Source: Lineus longissimus
Lineage: Eukaryota > Nemertea > Pilidiophora > Heteronemertea > Lineidae
Direction: 5' to 3'
NCBI RefSeq assembly: GCF_910592395.1
Contig: NC_088323.1
Coordinates: 3,598,001 to 3,658,000, forward strand
Length of the DNA stretch: 60,000 nt
A program made the translations under genes and the position numbers. The notes beneath the pieces are model-generated. The model was given only the letters and a program-made list of their open reading frames with translations, searched no databases and was not told the DNA's origin. Shown piece after piece: positions 28,001-43,000 of this stretch. The first letter of the stretch is position 1; every line of letters begins with the position of its first letter.

Positions 28001-31000
28001 TCGCGTTCACTCCCTGTGCAGCCAATCGTGCAGGCTGGATAGTCGTTCCTCTAGTGCATTATAGCCTTGTTGCCTTACAGTTTTGTTGGCTGACACCATT
28101 AGGCCCGGGCTTCATGCAGTAGCTGTGTACATGGTTCGATGTCATCAGTCCCGTATTGGAAGAGCAGGGTCGGTGTGACCTATTCGGTGCTTGTGGAATA
28201 GGTGAATTCTGCTGTGCCCGATCGGAGTCTGATGGTAACTTTCTCTGCCCTTGTCAGTTGGTGATAGCTTTCTGTCCGTCGGTATGGATAGGTGAGGTGG
28301 TTCTGCTTCCATGTCTGAAATGCTATTCTGATGTTCAATTTTGCTTACTCATCGGATTGGGTAAGACTCTTTTGTTTACGTCTTTTTTGCTGGTTTGTCA
28401 GCTGTTTCACTGCCTGGGATCCTACAGTGAGCAGGTGTCCCCTGCACTACGACTCTCTTTGTTTGTTTTTTTTCAGGTACACTAAGTTACGAGGTGGTAT
28501 AATTGCATGTTCTAAGATCTTTTTAATGAGCGTAGGATGGCGTCAGTGAAGATGACAGTACATGTACACCATTTGGCACTTTCGACTTCTTGTTCTACAC
28601 TGTCAATCGCCTCGGTTTCTTCTCGGAAATAACTTACAGAGTATTTCCCTGCTGGTTTCGAATTTTCTTCATCACAGTCTCTTTCTGACTTGGATATCTC
28701 CACTTGTCTTGATGCTTCTGTTGCTGGGCCTTATGTATAGACATGCGTCCACCTCTCTCCATGTTAACTGCCATCTTTGATTTTGTTTTGATTAGGCTGA
28801 AGTCGACCCTCGGCCTTTCAGTTTCCGCAAGTCTCTGCGAGCTCTCCTTTCTTACGCTTAGTTACTCATTGTCTCTAAGATGTGGACTGAAATGATAATG
28901 TTGTATCGTTCTCACATATGAAAATTCCTACTATACTTGTTCACGAGTTAAGGTATTCCGTGTCCCGAATGGCCTATTATCTGGATTCATCAGAGTGCCA
29001 AGATCTTTCTCAAGAGACGAACTCAATAGGCCATCGGCTTAACTGCTTGATACATCAAATAACGGCTTTATTTTGATTTCCAAACACAGCTCGGTTGAGG
29101 GCTATCTTTTCACCTCAACCCTCGGATTTGACCTACATTTGGCTCCATCCTCGTGGGTTTCGGTGAAAAAACCAATACCTAAGTTCGATATTAGTTACTA
29201 AATGAAATTCCTATTCACGACACCTTCACAGGCACCCACATTATCATCACTGTCTCCTTCTACATTATTTATATTTCCAGCATGTTCTCATTGGAGATCA
29301 ATCATTGGTCGAAATGTCAACACTAATAAACAAGAGACGCGAACCTTTTTGAATATGGCGTTTAAATATAGATACATGTACAGAAATAGTTAGTATTATT
29401 TCTTCCGAGTTGTCTGTCATAGGAGTTGTACAATTTTTGAAAAACCTCCAACTGAATAAATGATGACTAGTCCTTTGTGTACACACTGCTGTGATGGCAG
29501 CAGTTATTGTTTTTCGTTATTGGTGATTTTACCTTTTTATATTAATAAACTTTTAGTATTGTTTCATTATTGTAGTATTTTTATTTTGTTTGTCGGAAAA
29601 AATTTTTAGAAAACTGCACTGCCGGGAAAAATGTGAGTATCGCGTTAACTTTGCAAAAAAAGAGAAACAATGATCACTTTGAAAACCTCATTGAATATGC
29701 TATTTGGAATTTTGAATTAGGGGAAATGGAAAACAATACTCGGTTATGTACTAAGGGTAGAATGAGCTGTAAACAAGGCCTGGCATACGGATTGGTTGAG
29801 ATCAAAATTGAGATCGATAAAACAAATCAAACACTTGTACTCAGATCAGATCGTTCGATCCCACGTGTAGCAGTCCCCCACCCCTCCCCAGCTCCCTTTC
29901 CTGTCATGTTAAGTGCTAATAATGACGTTCATGTTAAAATCCGTTGTCTAGTGGGCAGATCCTGTCTGCACATGTGGGTGCAGATTTTTTGCAAAATCAG
30001 AAAGAAAAAACTTTATCAAGACACGGTTTTGTACAGAATTCATTAATGCTCTTGTAAATTGTCTGATAAATAGGATTGTGAAATTGCGTGTGTTAATGAT
30101 AGGACGAGGAAAACACCTGCTCTGCATGAACTTTCCCAATTAAGATCTAAAGCTCTAATTCGCCCATGCCTCAGTCTTTCTGTTTCAAGTTTCAGTACAA
30201 AGTACAACACCGACGATAAGCTACTATTGGGAAATACCGTAATAAAGCAATCTTAAATACCAGACTGAATTGCTACTCATACCCCCTTGATAAAATATTC
30301 ATGCGACTGTCAGATAAAAGATCGTTTAATCGTCTCACTGAATGTAAAGACACGAAAAGGCATATGTTCGGTAGAACATTTCTCAATCAGCGTTTGTTTC
30401 ATGTCTGTGAAGAACTTTAAAGTGTTCTGAAAACTAATATGAACATCTCTTTCAAAGATTACAAAACACGTTTTTGTGTGCTGTGAAATTCTGCTTCATT
30501 CTTTCAGATATTTCAATAATAGGAAAGAATATAACACTCATTATTTGTAATGAAAACTCGCATACTTTGGTCGCGTAGCAATAAAGGAATTCCTCCGTAG
30601 CTTACTCTGCGTTTGTACAATGTCTATTGCGGAATAATCTGCCGAATGCCGTCTCCTTTGTATGACAAGATTATACAAATCACGTTTCTTTTGGCGATCA
30701 CACACTTGAGGCAACGGTAAATGACTATAACCTCCCTTGCCGGTGTCCTGTACCTAAGAACCTATTGTAGCTCGGATGTAATGTACGTTGGTAGGCCTCG
30801 GATAATTCTCAATATCAGAAACGAGACTTAGCAACAGACGTGATCTGGTTTAGAGTACATGTAGCTGTTCCAAGTCAAGGCGTCTGATATAAAGCGTTGA
30901 CTACTTTAGTCAAACCAGATTCTCAATCTGAATGCTTTTATTGAAACCACAAAAACGATAGTTAAAGACACGATCGTTAAAGTAATGATTATACGGCGCT

Positions 31001-34000
31001 TGAACTAATTTGTAGAGCTTACCAAATTCGATTCACATCATATAGGCTTGCTGCCTTCCTGTCATCAAGCTATCACAAGGTCTATGGCGCACGAGATTCA
31101 AAATATATTACAACGATGATCATTACTTTAATTCATTGTCAAATTGAAATTTTACTGAATAAAAATTTGGCAACCAAGGCTGGGTAGTCTCCGTATCCTT
31201 CCCCACAGAGTCAAAGGTACAAATCAGTGAAGGCAGTCTATCTTGATATTTCTGACCCGCTTCAAAGAGCATCTCCAAAATAAGACGGATAGTATTTGCG
31301 TGTCTCATGTCTTTTTCCATTAGGTGTTAAATCGATCCATGCAAGAAAAACGATAGGGGCAGGATTAGGGATTTTCCCGTTTCTTTTCTGCCGATGTTAA
31401 ATGCTTTGTGATAGCGTTACTTGATCATCCGGAGATACATATCTATATTGACATTTGTGGCCAGTTGGACTTCAAAGAACATGTTATAATCCAAGGAGTT
31501 TTCTTGTGTGTTGACTTGTTCTGTAAGGTGGTAATCGATCCACGAAAAGGAATGGTAAAGTAGATTTTGGAATATCCTCGTTAGACCGTTGACCGCAACA
31601 GGAGGGATGAGAGAGAGAGCGAGAGATGAAGCAAGAACGACAATATAGCCAAAGGGTACTGGCAGCTCCAAAGTAAAGTCTGTAATAAATCATACAGTGT
31701 TTTCATACCTCATATTGCTCTCTTTGGGTAACAAAATTGATTTTTGAAAGAAGAAGAAGTTTATGCCACTATTTTCACAGATTTTTTATTTCTCATTTCA
31801 CATTTTGACACCACTCCATTACATTTTACAATATAGCACACCTCCGCCGTCCTTGCTAACAGCACTTCTGTTGTACGAGTTTTATCTAGTTTGACTAAAT
31901 AAATAATTAGGAGCATTTATGATGTCCTTAAGTTGTGGTATGGATGTATTTCCCCTTCGAAAATGTCAACTCTGACGTCTACAATCAATAAAAAAATATG
32001 AAAAGAAGTGCCTTCCCGCTGCGATTTAAACGGATGCCCCAAACCGCCAAACAGAACCATTTAAGCGAGTCTTTGAAGACAAACACGCCCGTGATGAACA
32101 GACAACGTCTTAAAAGATCACTGATCACAATCAAAGCATGGCCTTTCGGCCATTAACGCATGGCAGGTTGCGCTATCGGTTTAGTCCACCAGTGTGTCAT
32201 TTATGTATAAATAGCACGGATGCGGGTTGAAAAAAGTTAGTTAAACCTCACATAAGCACGTTTTCGAAAGTTTTATCAAGGATGCCGGATCTCCGGAAGA
32301 AGCGAATGCGTCGATAGTTGTGGGATGAAAGTGAAATTGACAGCGTCTAAAATCCCTTCATAAGTCACGGTCATGTGCGTGCTTTACCTCGGTAATCTAT
32401 AACACTTAGACTGTTGTGTTAGATTTAGAATAAGTTTATACGGCGCTGAAGCTCGTGTATCCCACAGACGAAAATGATATCCCACACGCCCGATGAGGGA
32501 AGTTAACAAATAATGTTTGAGGAAGAGAAGAACACACAGTAAAAACTTCACAGCTGCAATTCATTTTTGATAAAGATTCAGATAACGATTTCGATTTACC
32601 TTGGGTGAAAATCAGCCAACATCATCACCATCAGGGAAGTAACTTTTCCGGACAAATAGGCTATACTAAACCTGTGTCTACCTAAGGGTTATTTTAGTTC
32701 GAATAAACGCGATGCATTTTATCATTCAGCGAAAAAATATTCATTTCGATACCCATGTTCACGACATGAATGGAGGAGTGTACTGACAGTTTTGTATAGA
32801 AAATTTTGTTTGATTTCTTACAATTGTGAAAAGTGGCGTTTTATTTGATTGAGCACTTGCTATTATTATCTTTCATTTCATGCTGCCTGATTTGATTTGG
32901 AAATCATGCATCAAAGTGTGTCACGATCGTTTACCGATTTGTCACCATTTGCAAAATTGATTTTTGAGCACTTCGGAAATTACATCTTGTTGTGCGTATC
33001 ACATTATCTTTAAAGTGGGACAAGGCAGGAGCTGGAGGTCAAATTAGTCGTTTTCATACTAGTATATATACGGTCAGGAACCTGAGATGTGTTTGTTTCA
33101 GCCAGTGCTGATACAAGCGTAAATAGTTTTGATGAGCTCTTAAATTAAAATAGATCCCTATATCAATGACTTGTGATAACTTATTCGGGCTTACCTTGCT
33201 ATCAATGTTGCCTTATAGTCTACATCTAACATTATGCACGTTTCTCTCATCACTCTATAGCCAAATAATACTTCATCCTATAGATAGCCTCCGTTAATGC
33301 TCTATGTATATCTGATGTTAAAGCATTTCCTGTGACTATTCGATAATAACAATGTATTTAAGAGAATATAGTTGCTTGCTTGTGCATGGTATCAAGCCGA
33401 GTAGGATTATTACGCATACCGTTTTATAGCGGAGTGTCCGGAATTCTAATAAAGCTGTACAATGTGAGTAGCATTACACATACTGTTTTGCAGAATGTCT
33501 CTAATCCGAAGGCATCCGAGCCAAATCAATTACACAGTTCGGATTTCGTTACTTCGATGCATGCAATGGCGATTGGAAACTTTGCTTGTGCATTAGTAGT
33601 ATAAAGTGCTTTCCGAGAGGTTTTTGCACTGGTCGACCCCTTATAGCTAAAGGATATTTGCAAAGTTGTGTTACATGTTTAAACATGTTCTATTCAGTGG
33701 CTTTCAATTTGTACGCACCAATATTTTGAAATGTCCTCTCACTGAATAGTATTCATAGGGACAGGACCACAGGACTACCAACTCAATTTACATGCACATG
33801 TTTTGTCGTCAATAAAGAGTAAAAAAAACATCCCCACGTATTTTACATTACTTGTCATCATTGGACCCCGCCTGTGAAGCACAATGTGGAATTCTTTAAG
33901 CGAGACTCGGAAAAAATACCGGGTACCGTACTCTGACAACACTTAAGGTATAAAACATCACTCTCGACGTATAAAGCTGGGAAATCAATTCACTCGCTGA

Positions 34001-37000
34001 GAAAAAAAAGGAGTCTATTCTCCATTTAGTGTTCTCTTAGTCTATAATTCCATTGCAGATGCTAAGCTAATCGTTCTGTTATCTAAGACAAGACCAAACG
34101 TCTTCGATCAAACAGATCGAAATTTATTCAGTTCGCCGTGAAACCTGATTCCCTTAATTGCATTCTGCGGAGAAAAAACATGCTGTTGATTTGTCGTGAA
34201 GTCTGACGTAATTGCGCAATGTCAAGACGTTTAAGGAAATTTGAACTCTCGTAGCTGAGATGAATAGCTTTTTATGGTGATCAGTCCAATACCAGTAAAC
34301 CTACGGCACTGCTCGACCCTTTCCGAGCATGGACTCGGGAAGCTTGCTAATGGCGTAGCATTGCCCAATTTGATTCTCCTGTTACTCAACGTCGCTGTCT
34401 GCAGTACCTTTTTGTGGTCTTGAGGTCAGGAATCGATGAATGCTTGTCTTCTTGCACTGGCTTGATCTTATGAATCCCGGATCCTGTTCTTGCAACCTAC
34501 CAGAACTATTTTCCAAATGACTGTGAAACGCTGGCTACTTTTAGTAGGTGACAATAGACAATCACAGTTCCGGTATATACAATTTTTGTTTATACACCAA
34601 AATTAGAACCAAACCCATTGCTCAAAAAACGTTTATATGCAGTTCAATATAACTCACACGATTTCCCCTTCAGGAATCATGCCAAGGATAATGAAACAAG
34701 TAAAAGTTTTGTTGATGCTCTTCCTGTTAGTTTTGATTATATCGACCCTCAGCCTCGGCATTTTGCACGTTTTGTCAACAAGAATGTGTGGTGATTGCTA
34801 ACAATGACTACAGCATGGACGTGACAATACGTCATCTCTGTGTCAATCCATTGTTGGTTCTCCATTGATTACCAATTGCTAATTACAGAAAGTAATTAAT
34901 AAACCAGTTAGAAATACACTTCGTCACACTCCCATAGAATTTGGAATAAATAGACTGTTTCAGTGCCAAGCAAGTATCGAATAGAATTACGACAAGAAGT
35001 TTTGTCTAGTGCATGCGTAGTAGAACTGAGGAGTTCAGTTAAGGCCTCCATAAGTAAACCACTGAAGCTTTCGACGTTTTCATAATCGTTAACACTAACC
35101 TGAACCTATACATATGTAAACTTGAAAAAAAAAGTTAATTTGATGAACCAAAAAACGGGACACGGAAATCATCCAAAATTCGTTTATTATTCGTTTATCC
35201 TGGCAGTGAAACCTTAAAGGCTTGGTCAAAGTTCTATAGCCAAGTCCTCTCCTTATTGCATCCACTCCAAAATAATCGGACCTTTCATTCTTGCAACAAA
35301 AGATCAAAGGCCAGATAAATTGATTTTTCTCTTTCGTCTTGGTACGAGATTGACCTTAGCGCGAATCATAGTCTTTCATTAATCCTTTGCGACCAAAAAA
35401 AATGGCGATATATGTTTCCCGCTTTTGCAGTTGTCAGATTATTGCGAGGGATGAAATCAATCTAGTGCAGTCATGTTCTAAAGCCGGATTTTGCTTAAAA
35501 GTCAGAGTAAGACTTTTTCTTGTTATCCTATGAGAGCATGGCCTTATGCAATCTATCACGACCAGAAAGCCACAAAAAGATATTGTCAAGCTTGTATCTG
35601 TGCAGGACAGTTTTATCCTTTGCACGGATTAATCATGAAAGGGATAGTCACGGTAACAAATATCTAATGTGTAAGTACATGTACACTGTTTTTCTCTTGG
35701 CAGGTCTCGTTGCATGTTCATCCAGCTAATACGGCCTTCTGGTGAATATTCCCAGATTTAAAAGGACCAACGGGCTTCTGAGGGGCACTATCATCTTAGG
35801 GTGGATCGATGCATTGTCAACACTGCGCTTAGGCGCTTAGGCGCTTAGGCGAGGACCTATCTAAAAGTCGAAACAAAACTGAATAACAATAGAAACACGT
35901 TTCAAAACAACACTGTACGAATGAAACAGGAGGAGAACGAGCCGGGGACGATCCGCCTTGTCCTTCTCGCTGCTCCTAACTGGAAAATGACGTCCAGTAG
36001 CCACACTACAGTTGGGAAAAAAGACAAATTACTTGGTCCATATCCATGGATCAGGATCCACGATTTCAAATTCGCTGAAAACTTTTATAAATTGGCCCAA
36101 TTTCTCAATCTTGTACATATCTCATTCCGCATTTCTCATTAGCGCAATGAATACTGTAAAGACCTAGCCTCATCAGCTCTGGTAACGCACAAAACGAGCC
36201 TGCATATTTCCCAAAAGATTTTGTATGAGGCTGCAATGGTCAATCTATCCAGCCCAGAAGATATATTCCCGTACAACGAACAGGTGATCTTAATCCATGT
36301 GGCAGTTAGTTTAAAGCGATACTGATGTCCACAGTAAATGTTACAAAGAAATTGCCACTATCGGCTTGTATTACATCCATGGTATACTAACTGTCCAAAA
36401 AACATAGTTACATTGCATATTTCATGATGCATCTCTCGTTTGATTAGCAAGGCAGACTTGGGTGGTGAGATGACCATACAATTTTGAACTTCCCAGGAGA
36501 CAATATCCCGCACTACAAGCAAGTTTTTTGGTAGATTCGTTGACCATCTTGGCATTTGCTATTCGTACAGCACACAAGTACTTATTCGACATTCAACTAG
36601 GCATTGTTGCGTGAGGGATACTAATCGTAAGGAAGTGAACAATAAAAAAGGCTAACATAAGCATGTTTTAATGACAAAAGAGGTGTACATGTATTTGCTT
36701 TCAAATTACGGAAAAACAATGTGTATTTGTCTGGGCTTTTTGCGTTCTGTTGCAAGCACAGGCCAGCCGTCTAACGAGACGTTCTCATTTATAGCAATCA
36801 AGTTGGCTGATTCCACGCGAGACATACTAAAACCGTAAGATGCAACGAAAGAGGCCAACAATCAGTATAAAGCAATAATTTATGTACCTGCTGCAATAAC
36901 GGACAGAGCAACCTTGCATAACAGGACTTTTTTTTGTTCGGTTAGCAAAGCAAGGCATTGATGAGGTGGCCATGCAATCCAGTCGTTCCACGTAGCAATC

Positions 37001-40000
37001 TCTTACAGCAAACAAGCGGGTTGATTCCGCAATCATCTTGACATTTGTGCTAGGGGTACAAATCGCAATGAGTGATGGAAGAAATTGCCAATATTTTTTT
37101 ACTAGAATTATGTACAGGCTCTCCAATAACGGACAAATAATGTAATTATTTGTCTAGGATTTTTTTGTGTTCTAGTTGCTCGGGCCGGCTGGCATCTCAC
37201 GAGACACACCGAACAAGTGGATGCATTCCATAAACGTCGCGGCGTTTGTTAAGGTATTTGCCGGAGTATATAGAAGAGAACACGCAGCATCAGCTCCTGT
37301 ATTGTACTTCTTGTTACATGAGTTCCACTCTAAAAAGACAATTTTACGGACGTTGTTTTTGGTTAGTTAGTTTTTAGGTTGTAAGGCCAGCCTAACGGCT
37401 TGAAAAAAAACTTGTATCTGCCGTACTCCTAGAATAGCTGACCTAACTTAGGCAACATGATATCCAGACAGTTTCGTAATGGAAGGGCAGTTCGTTGGTT
37501 ATGATTTTGAGGCATTAATGTTTCATGGTACTGTCATAGCAAATCACACAGTGATATTGGCCATAGCGCTTTCTTTATTCGTGGTGGTCAAAGCTGCTTA
37601 CAGAAAGAAGATCCCAAAGGAATGGTTGAAATGAACAGCGCGATTTTTCTGATGTGATAGATGTTCTATACCATGTCTGGAATGTAAATTCAAAGGTGGC
37701 CAAAACAGAATCAATAGTTTTTCTTTCTTAACCTGTCATTCTTGCAACCTGCAAAGGCAAAGAGGTTCGTATCTGTTTAATGCAAGCGAAAACAGCTCTG
37801 GAGTACAGGTGTAAAAAAAAAACCTGTCGCACTTTTAGCTGTTTATTTCAGATATACATTTTGCCCATGGAAAACGGAGCATACGATAGCATGATATCTC
37901 GTCATAAGCTAGCCTAACTTATTGTGAATAGGAGCCTTTGCTAACATTACAGCCCCTCGATCATGATAAACTGCGACTTTGTCTTGTTTTCGTGTACCAA
38001 GTCAGTATGTTTTACTTCCATATCCAATGGAATAGACTTTTTACAAAATGCACAAAGAGATTTGAAAATAATTGATATATGTATGCATGTTTTACGTTGA
38101 AATGTTACTTTGATGAGCCATGGCTCCCTAAAGTACATATAACAGTCAAATACTAACGTTTAACCGAACAATTTTCAAAGACTCTTTGAAGTTTTGCAAG
38201 GATAATTCGTGCACTTAGTCACTACTAACGACAGCTGACGTAAAGAAATATTTTGAAAATTCCTTTCTGCACAAATGGGTCTTTAAGGATTATTGCAATT
38301 TAAAACTAAAAACGGATATTTCATCGACCAGTATTATATTTCCCTTGATTTTCTTTATCACTTGATCTTTTGTGGTAGGCGAAACTGCAAAATAGTACAT
38401 TGCTTATAATCTCGTATTACCCCTCTAAGAATTGCTTTCATATTCACTTTTGCTGTGTCACGCCATTTATAACAAGCAGATAAATGTCACGATTATATTC
38501 ATGAAATTCCATTTTTAGTACTCGGGGAAATTAGAGTTAGTTATCCGCCAGCAATGGGAAGGCTGAAGATGAAAAAATATGTAAATATGTGCTCGGTACC
38601 GACCGCCTTATGAATAAACTTATGGTGACTTTTTAAAAATGGTTTGTGGTATGAGTTCTGGAATATAATAGTTTAAAGATAAATCTTCTGTGAGGCTCTT
38701 GAATTGATCGTGGAATACTTGGCGTTCATCAACTACACAAATCTCTTCATGTTCTCTGGTCAAAATACCCGATAAGATTATAAGATTCTTAGAAGATTTT
38801 TATTCAATATTGCTTGAGTGGCATTTTTAGAGATGGAGAACCAAAAAAACTTTAACCACTTTATTCACTAGCTTATTCAGTTCATACATTGCAATGTTAA
38901 TGCAGGATTTTTTAAAGATTCTTCAACCAGAATATTTCATGAATCTTGTAGGACATGTATAAGTACTTCAATTTACGTAACTGGTGGATCTTTACCAAGA
39001 ATATTTTCGGGATATCATCAAGATTTTCGACCCGGGCTATGAAGAAAACCACGAATGAACCACAGAGACAGATCAACCTCTTCTGTTTGCCTAGCGAATA
39101 TAATCAGGTGCGAAAGATACTAATATTTGTAACAGGGCAAAAGAAGATTACACAACCCTGGCAACGTATTTCGTTTGAAGCGATGACTATGTCTGACTAA
39201 AGTAAGCTAGTACTTGTAAAACATTAAGTCGTCTGTCTGAAAATTGCCAATATTATTGGCAATTTGCGAGCATTGAAAATGCCCCAAAGCTATTGCAGGA
39301 AGGCGCAAAGCTCAGATTCGGTAAAAGCCAGGTAATGCGATACATCATTGAACTAGCAGATTCGTTGGAGCGGGTTTCATTTTAAATCCTGACAGAGAGA
39401 GTGCTGCTGATTCATCTGTGAAACGAATTTCGACCTCCCAGGCTTATTAAGGTATATCTTGCTAAGAATAGTCGGCACTCAGCCTAGATATCACGTGGTT
39501 CTAAAAAGAACTCGTCGATAATAAGGTAGCCATGACTTATGTGATTCTCAATCTATTGGAATTTAGTTTTGCACCACTCTAAGTGTGTGAAGTTACACGA
39601 GGCCTCCTAAGTTATGGTGAGAAAAACAAAAATTCGTTAAGTTAAAGAGTTGGTATCCTAATCGTGTTGCGGTGAGAACAACAAATATCCAACTGGAAAA
39701 GGCTATTTGAGTTAATTAGGTATCAGAGTAATTAGGTATCGAAGCCTTATCTCTTTTTTCCAGGAATGTTTTCATTGACATCAGGTCGGAGGGCAAACGT
39801 GAGCTCCCTAAAACATGTAAAAAAATAGAGAACGCAAAATATGACAAAAAACGTTGTCATTTTCAAAGCAACATTTTTTTATCCTGCAATGAAATTAGAT
39901 GATCATTTTGTGGCGAAAAAAAGCGTACCTCCAGCGGCTTCACATCAGCAAAGTGGTTAAAAGGCCCATCCTAGATATCATATTTCGTTCAAGGGAAAGC

Positions 40001-43000
40001 GTAATCTGCGTGTTGCATGTTTAAGCCACCTCTTACATCTTCGAAAATTATGTAGCGTTAGTGGCAAACTATTTGAAAGGGATTATGAATTTTACTTGAT
40101 TTGAAAATTTCGCGATATTTCTTTTTTTCCTTCGGTTCATATTTCTCATAGATTTGTACAGACGCCTCTCGTGCCCTTTCCAGCCGTAATCCGGTTCACT
40201 TAACTGTTTTTGCTGCACATCTTTTATGGTACATGTATTTTGAACAGAATTTAACAAACTGAAGGAGCTGTGGTGGCGTAGTGGCTGGTGTCTCCGACTA
40301 GCAGCCATGAGGTCCTTGGTTCGTGTCCCATATTTGGCGTGAGACTGTAAGGGACGTCTCAGACAAACAATTCACGCGAATGTTAACATTGAGTATTCCT
40401 ACCAAATATCATATTTCTAACCATTCTCTATATTTCGTCATTCCATTTTTGATAATCGGTAAAATAGGTAAGTGGTAAATTTGTTGCGCTGCCTTGCTCT
40501 AAACGTTGCCAATGAAAAGCTCTCTACCATACATGCCATATGATAGTTTTCACCTAGTTTTCATCTCGACTTAAAGTAACATGTCGTCCTTCCCCTTAGG
40601 TCTATGAATGATTTAAATGTGTGCCTCATGGGCAAAAAGAAATTGTTCGATGTGCCCCAGGTGACATGAAATCTCGTTAAAACATTTCATTCCACTGTCG
40701 TCCCCTACCGAGACATTTCAATGAGATTTCTTTTCCATAAAGTGACTTATGGAATCGAGTGTATTCTTGCGGGATTTTTTCTGCAATTTTGGTGGTGTTT
40801 CTTATTTTTATCGGCTCCCGTTGTTGAAACCCTTGCCTCATTGGTGCAGTGGCTCGGAATGTCGACCAGTGGTCATAGGGTGCCTTGTTCGAACCCACGG
40901 TTGACGTGAGACGTACGTTTGGTCCAACTTGCCTCTCTAGACCCTGGTGTTGAGAATGCTCAGATAGTAACTTCGATTGATAGGGAGCACTCATCTGAGT
41001 TTTACAGAGAGATTTCAGGATAGACCTGGGTTAGATGTGAAGTTAGATGATTACATTTACGTAGCTGATATCACACCAAAAAAACAAGATTCTTTTTTTA
41101 TTATGGATTTTTTATCAGTCGTCAGCGTTGCTGTATCCTTAATAGGAATGAAACCTGAACAACAACATAATCGTTGCTTGTCATCTATTCATCAGTGATG
41201 TTCTTTTCGATACTATTACCCACGACCTGGTTCTGCTCGCTTTCGATCTGATGTGACTGACATCCTTGGTGAATCCTGAAACGCGTCACTTGATATAAAT
41301 CACTCCCCAGTTTACTGAATAACTGATAACGTGACGCGAGTGTCTGTGGAGGTCGTGAAACCCATGCGAGAGATAAGAAACATCCGGCGTGCTGTCACGG
41401 CCAGGATGGAATCGGTCATATTCACGACACCAGTTCGTGATGGATGTCGTTAGGTTGACGGTTTTGGCATGTTTAATCGGCGTCAACTTTTGTTAACGTT
41501 GTCCGCGGGGTTGCTGTAGTTGAGCGCGGATGTGATAATGACGGATAATTAGCTTATTACAAAGTGCATTGTAGTTGGTTGCCAGCCCCTGTGATGTGGC
41601 CCGTTTTTCAATCATTTTGTATGTTTTATACCTTTTGTCTGATTTAAATTAATAGGAATTAAGTCATATTGCAGATGATTTTCCAAAACAATTTTTAATA
41701 TGATCATACTTGCTTTATGGTTGGTATCGCATGATAGGCATAATAACTCGGTTATATGATATTGGAAGACACCTAACTTATGTCAAAACAGGACACTGTA
41801 TGTATGTGTGCGAAAAAGGAATATGCCTCAATGAATAGACAACCAGACGTTCGCATTGGATTGTGTTTCTCATTCAACCCAAACCCAGTATTATGCCATT
41901 CTACTCGATGAAAACCACTGTTTTTGTAAGTTGATAATTTGTTCAGCATGTTTGTATTGTTTTAAAGCAGGTGTTACTTCAGTGGTACTTGCTTTATAGA
42001 AAGAGATAGTCGGTACGAAACGACAGCAGTCACTCTCTGAAATGATTTATTCTTTGCCATGGTGATATCGGTACACTATAAAAGAGAAGATAGAAATAGT
42101 TAACGTGTTGTCACGCAGTTAACACCATAGTCCATCGTCAAGGGAGTTTTCATGACCGAATTGTGGTAAGCTGGTTCATTGTCTCTTGGCAGGTTTAGCA
42201 ACACTAACGACAACCCTAACTGTAAACGACTAAGTACGAACGTAGTAAATGTATTTTATCGACGACGAGTTTTGAATATATCCTAGATCCCTCGTACTGA
42301 ACATGAAAGCCGATCCACGAGTGTCGTGTTTTCGAATACACCCATGACATAGTGAACGAAGGGGAACGTCTGTTGTGTCATCGAGTCATTTGCTAATTCA
42401 TTCACGCGACACTCCTAAATCGTCTTCTATACGTAGGACAAATTTGGGAAATGTTCAAAAACTACATACTTCATACTTCGTCGTTCGTAGCTCTTCGTAA
42501 GGGTGCAAAACCTGCCTCATGGCAGAAACAAATTACGAAGTACTGATCAAATAATTCTTCTCCTGGCCACCCTTTCAACAGTACACTTATCTGGAAGCAT
42601 CTTGACAACTTATGAAAGAGATCAACAGAGAATGCGAGGAAATATACAAAACGGCACGCGTTCAGCCTCAAAGTCGCCTATATATCGCGCATCCAGACGA
42701 AGTGGAGACAGTATGAATACAAAGATCCAACACGAAAAAGCCAATCGATTACCTCATTGTCCTGTGTCAATATGATATGCGAGGCCGATATTTCGATTTC
42801 CGCATCAAATCCTTAAAGAGAGTTTGCAGTTTTACAGTGTTGTACTGTCGGAGGAGGGAGGATACCTTTACCTTAGAATCACTGCGTATTTCATAACGTG
42901 TCAACATCGAGTCCAACTGAAGACAGGCTGGGCAGTGTTGTAGTCAAGAGCTATCACACGAAATCCATTCGATTTATCACATTGTCCTGTGTCAATATGA

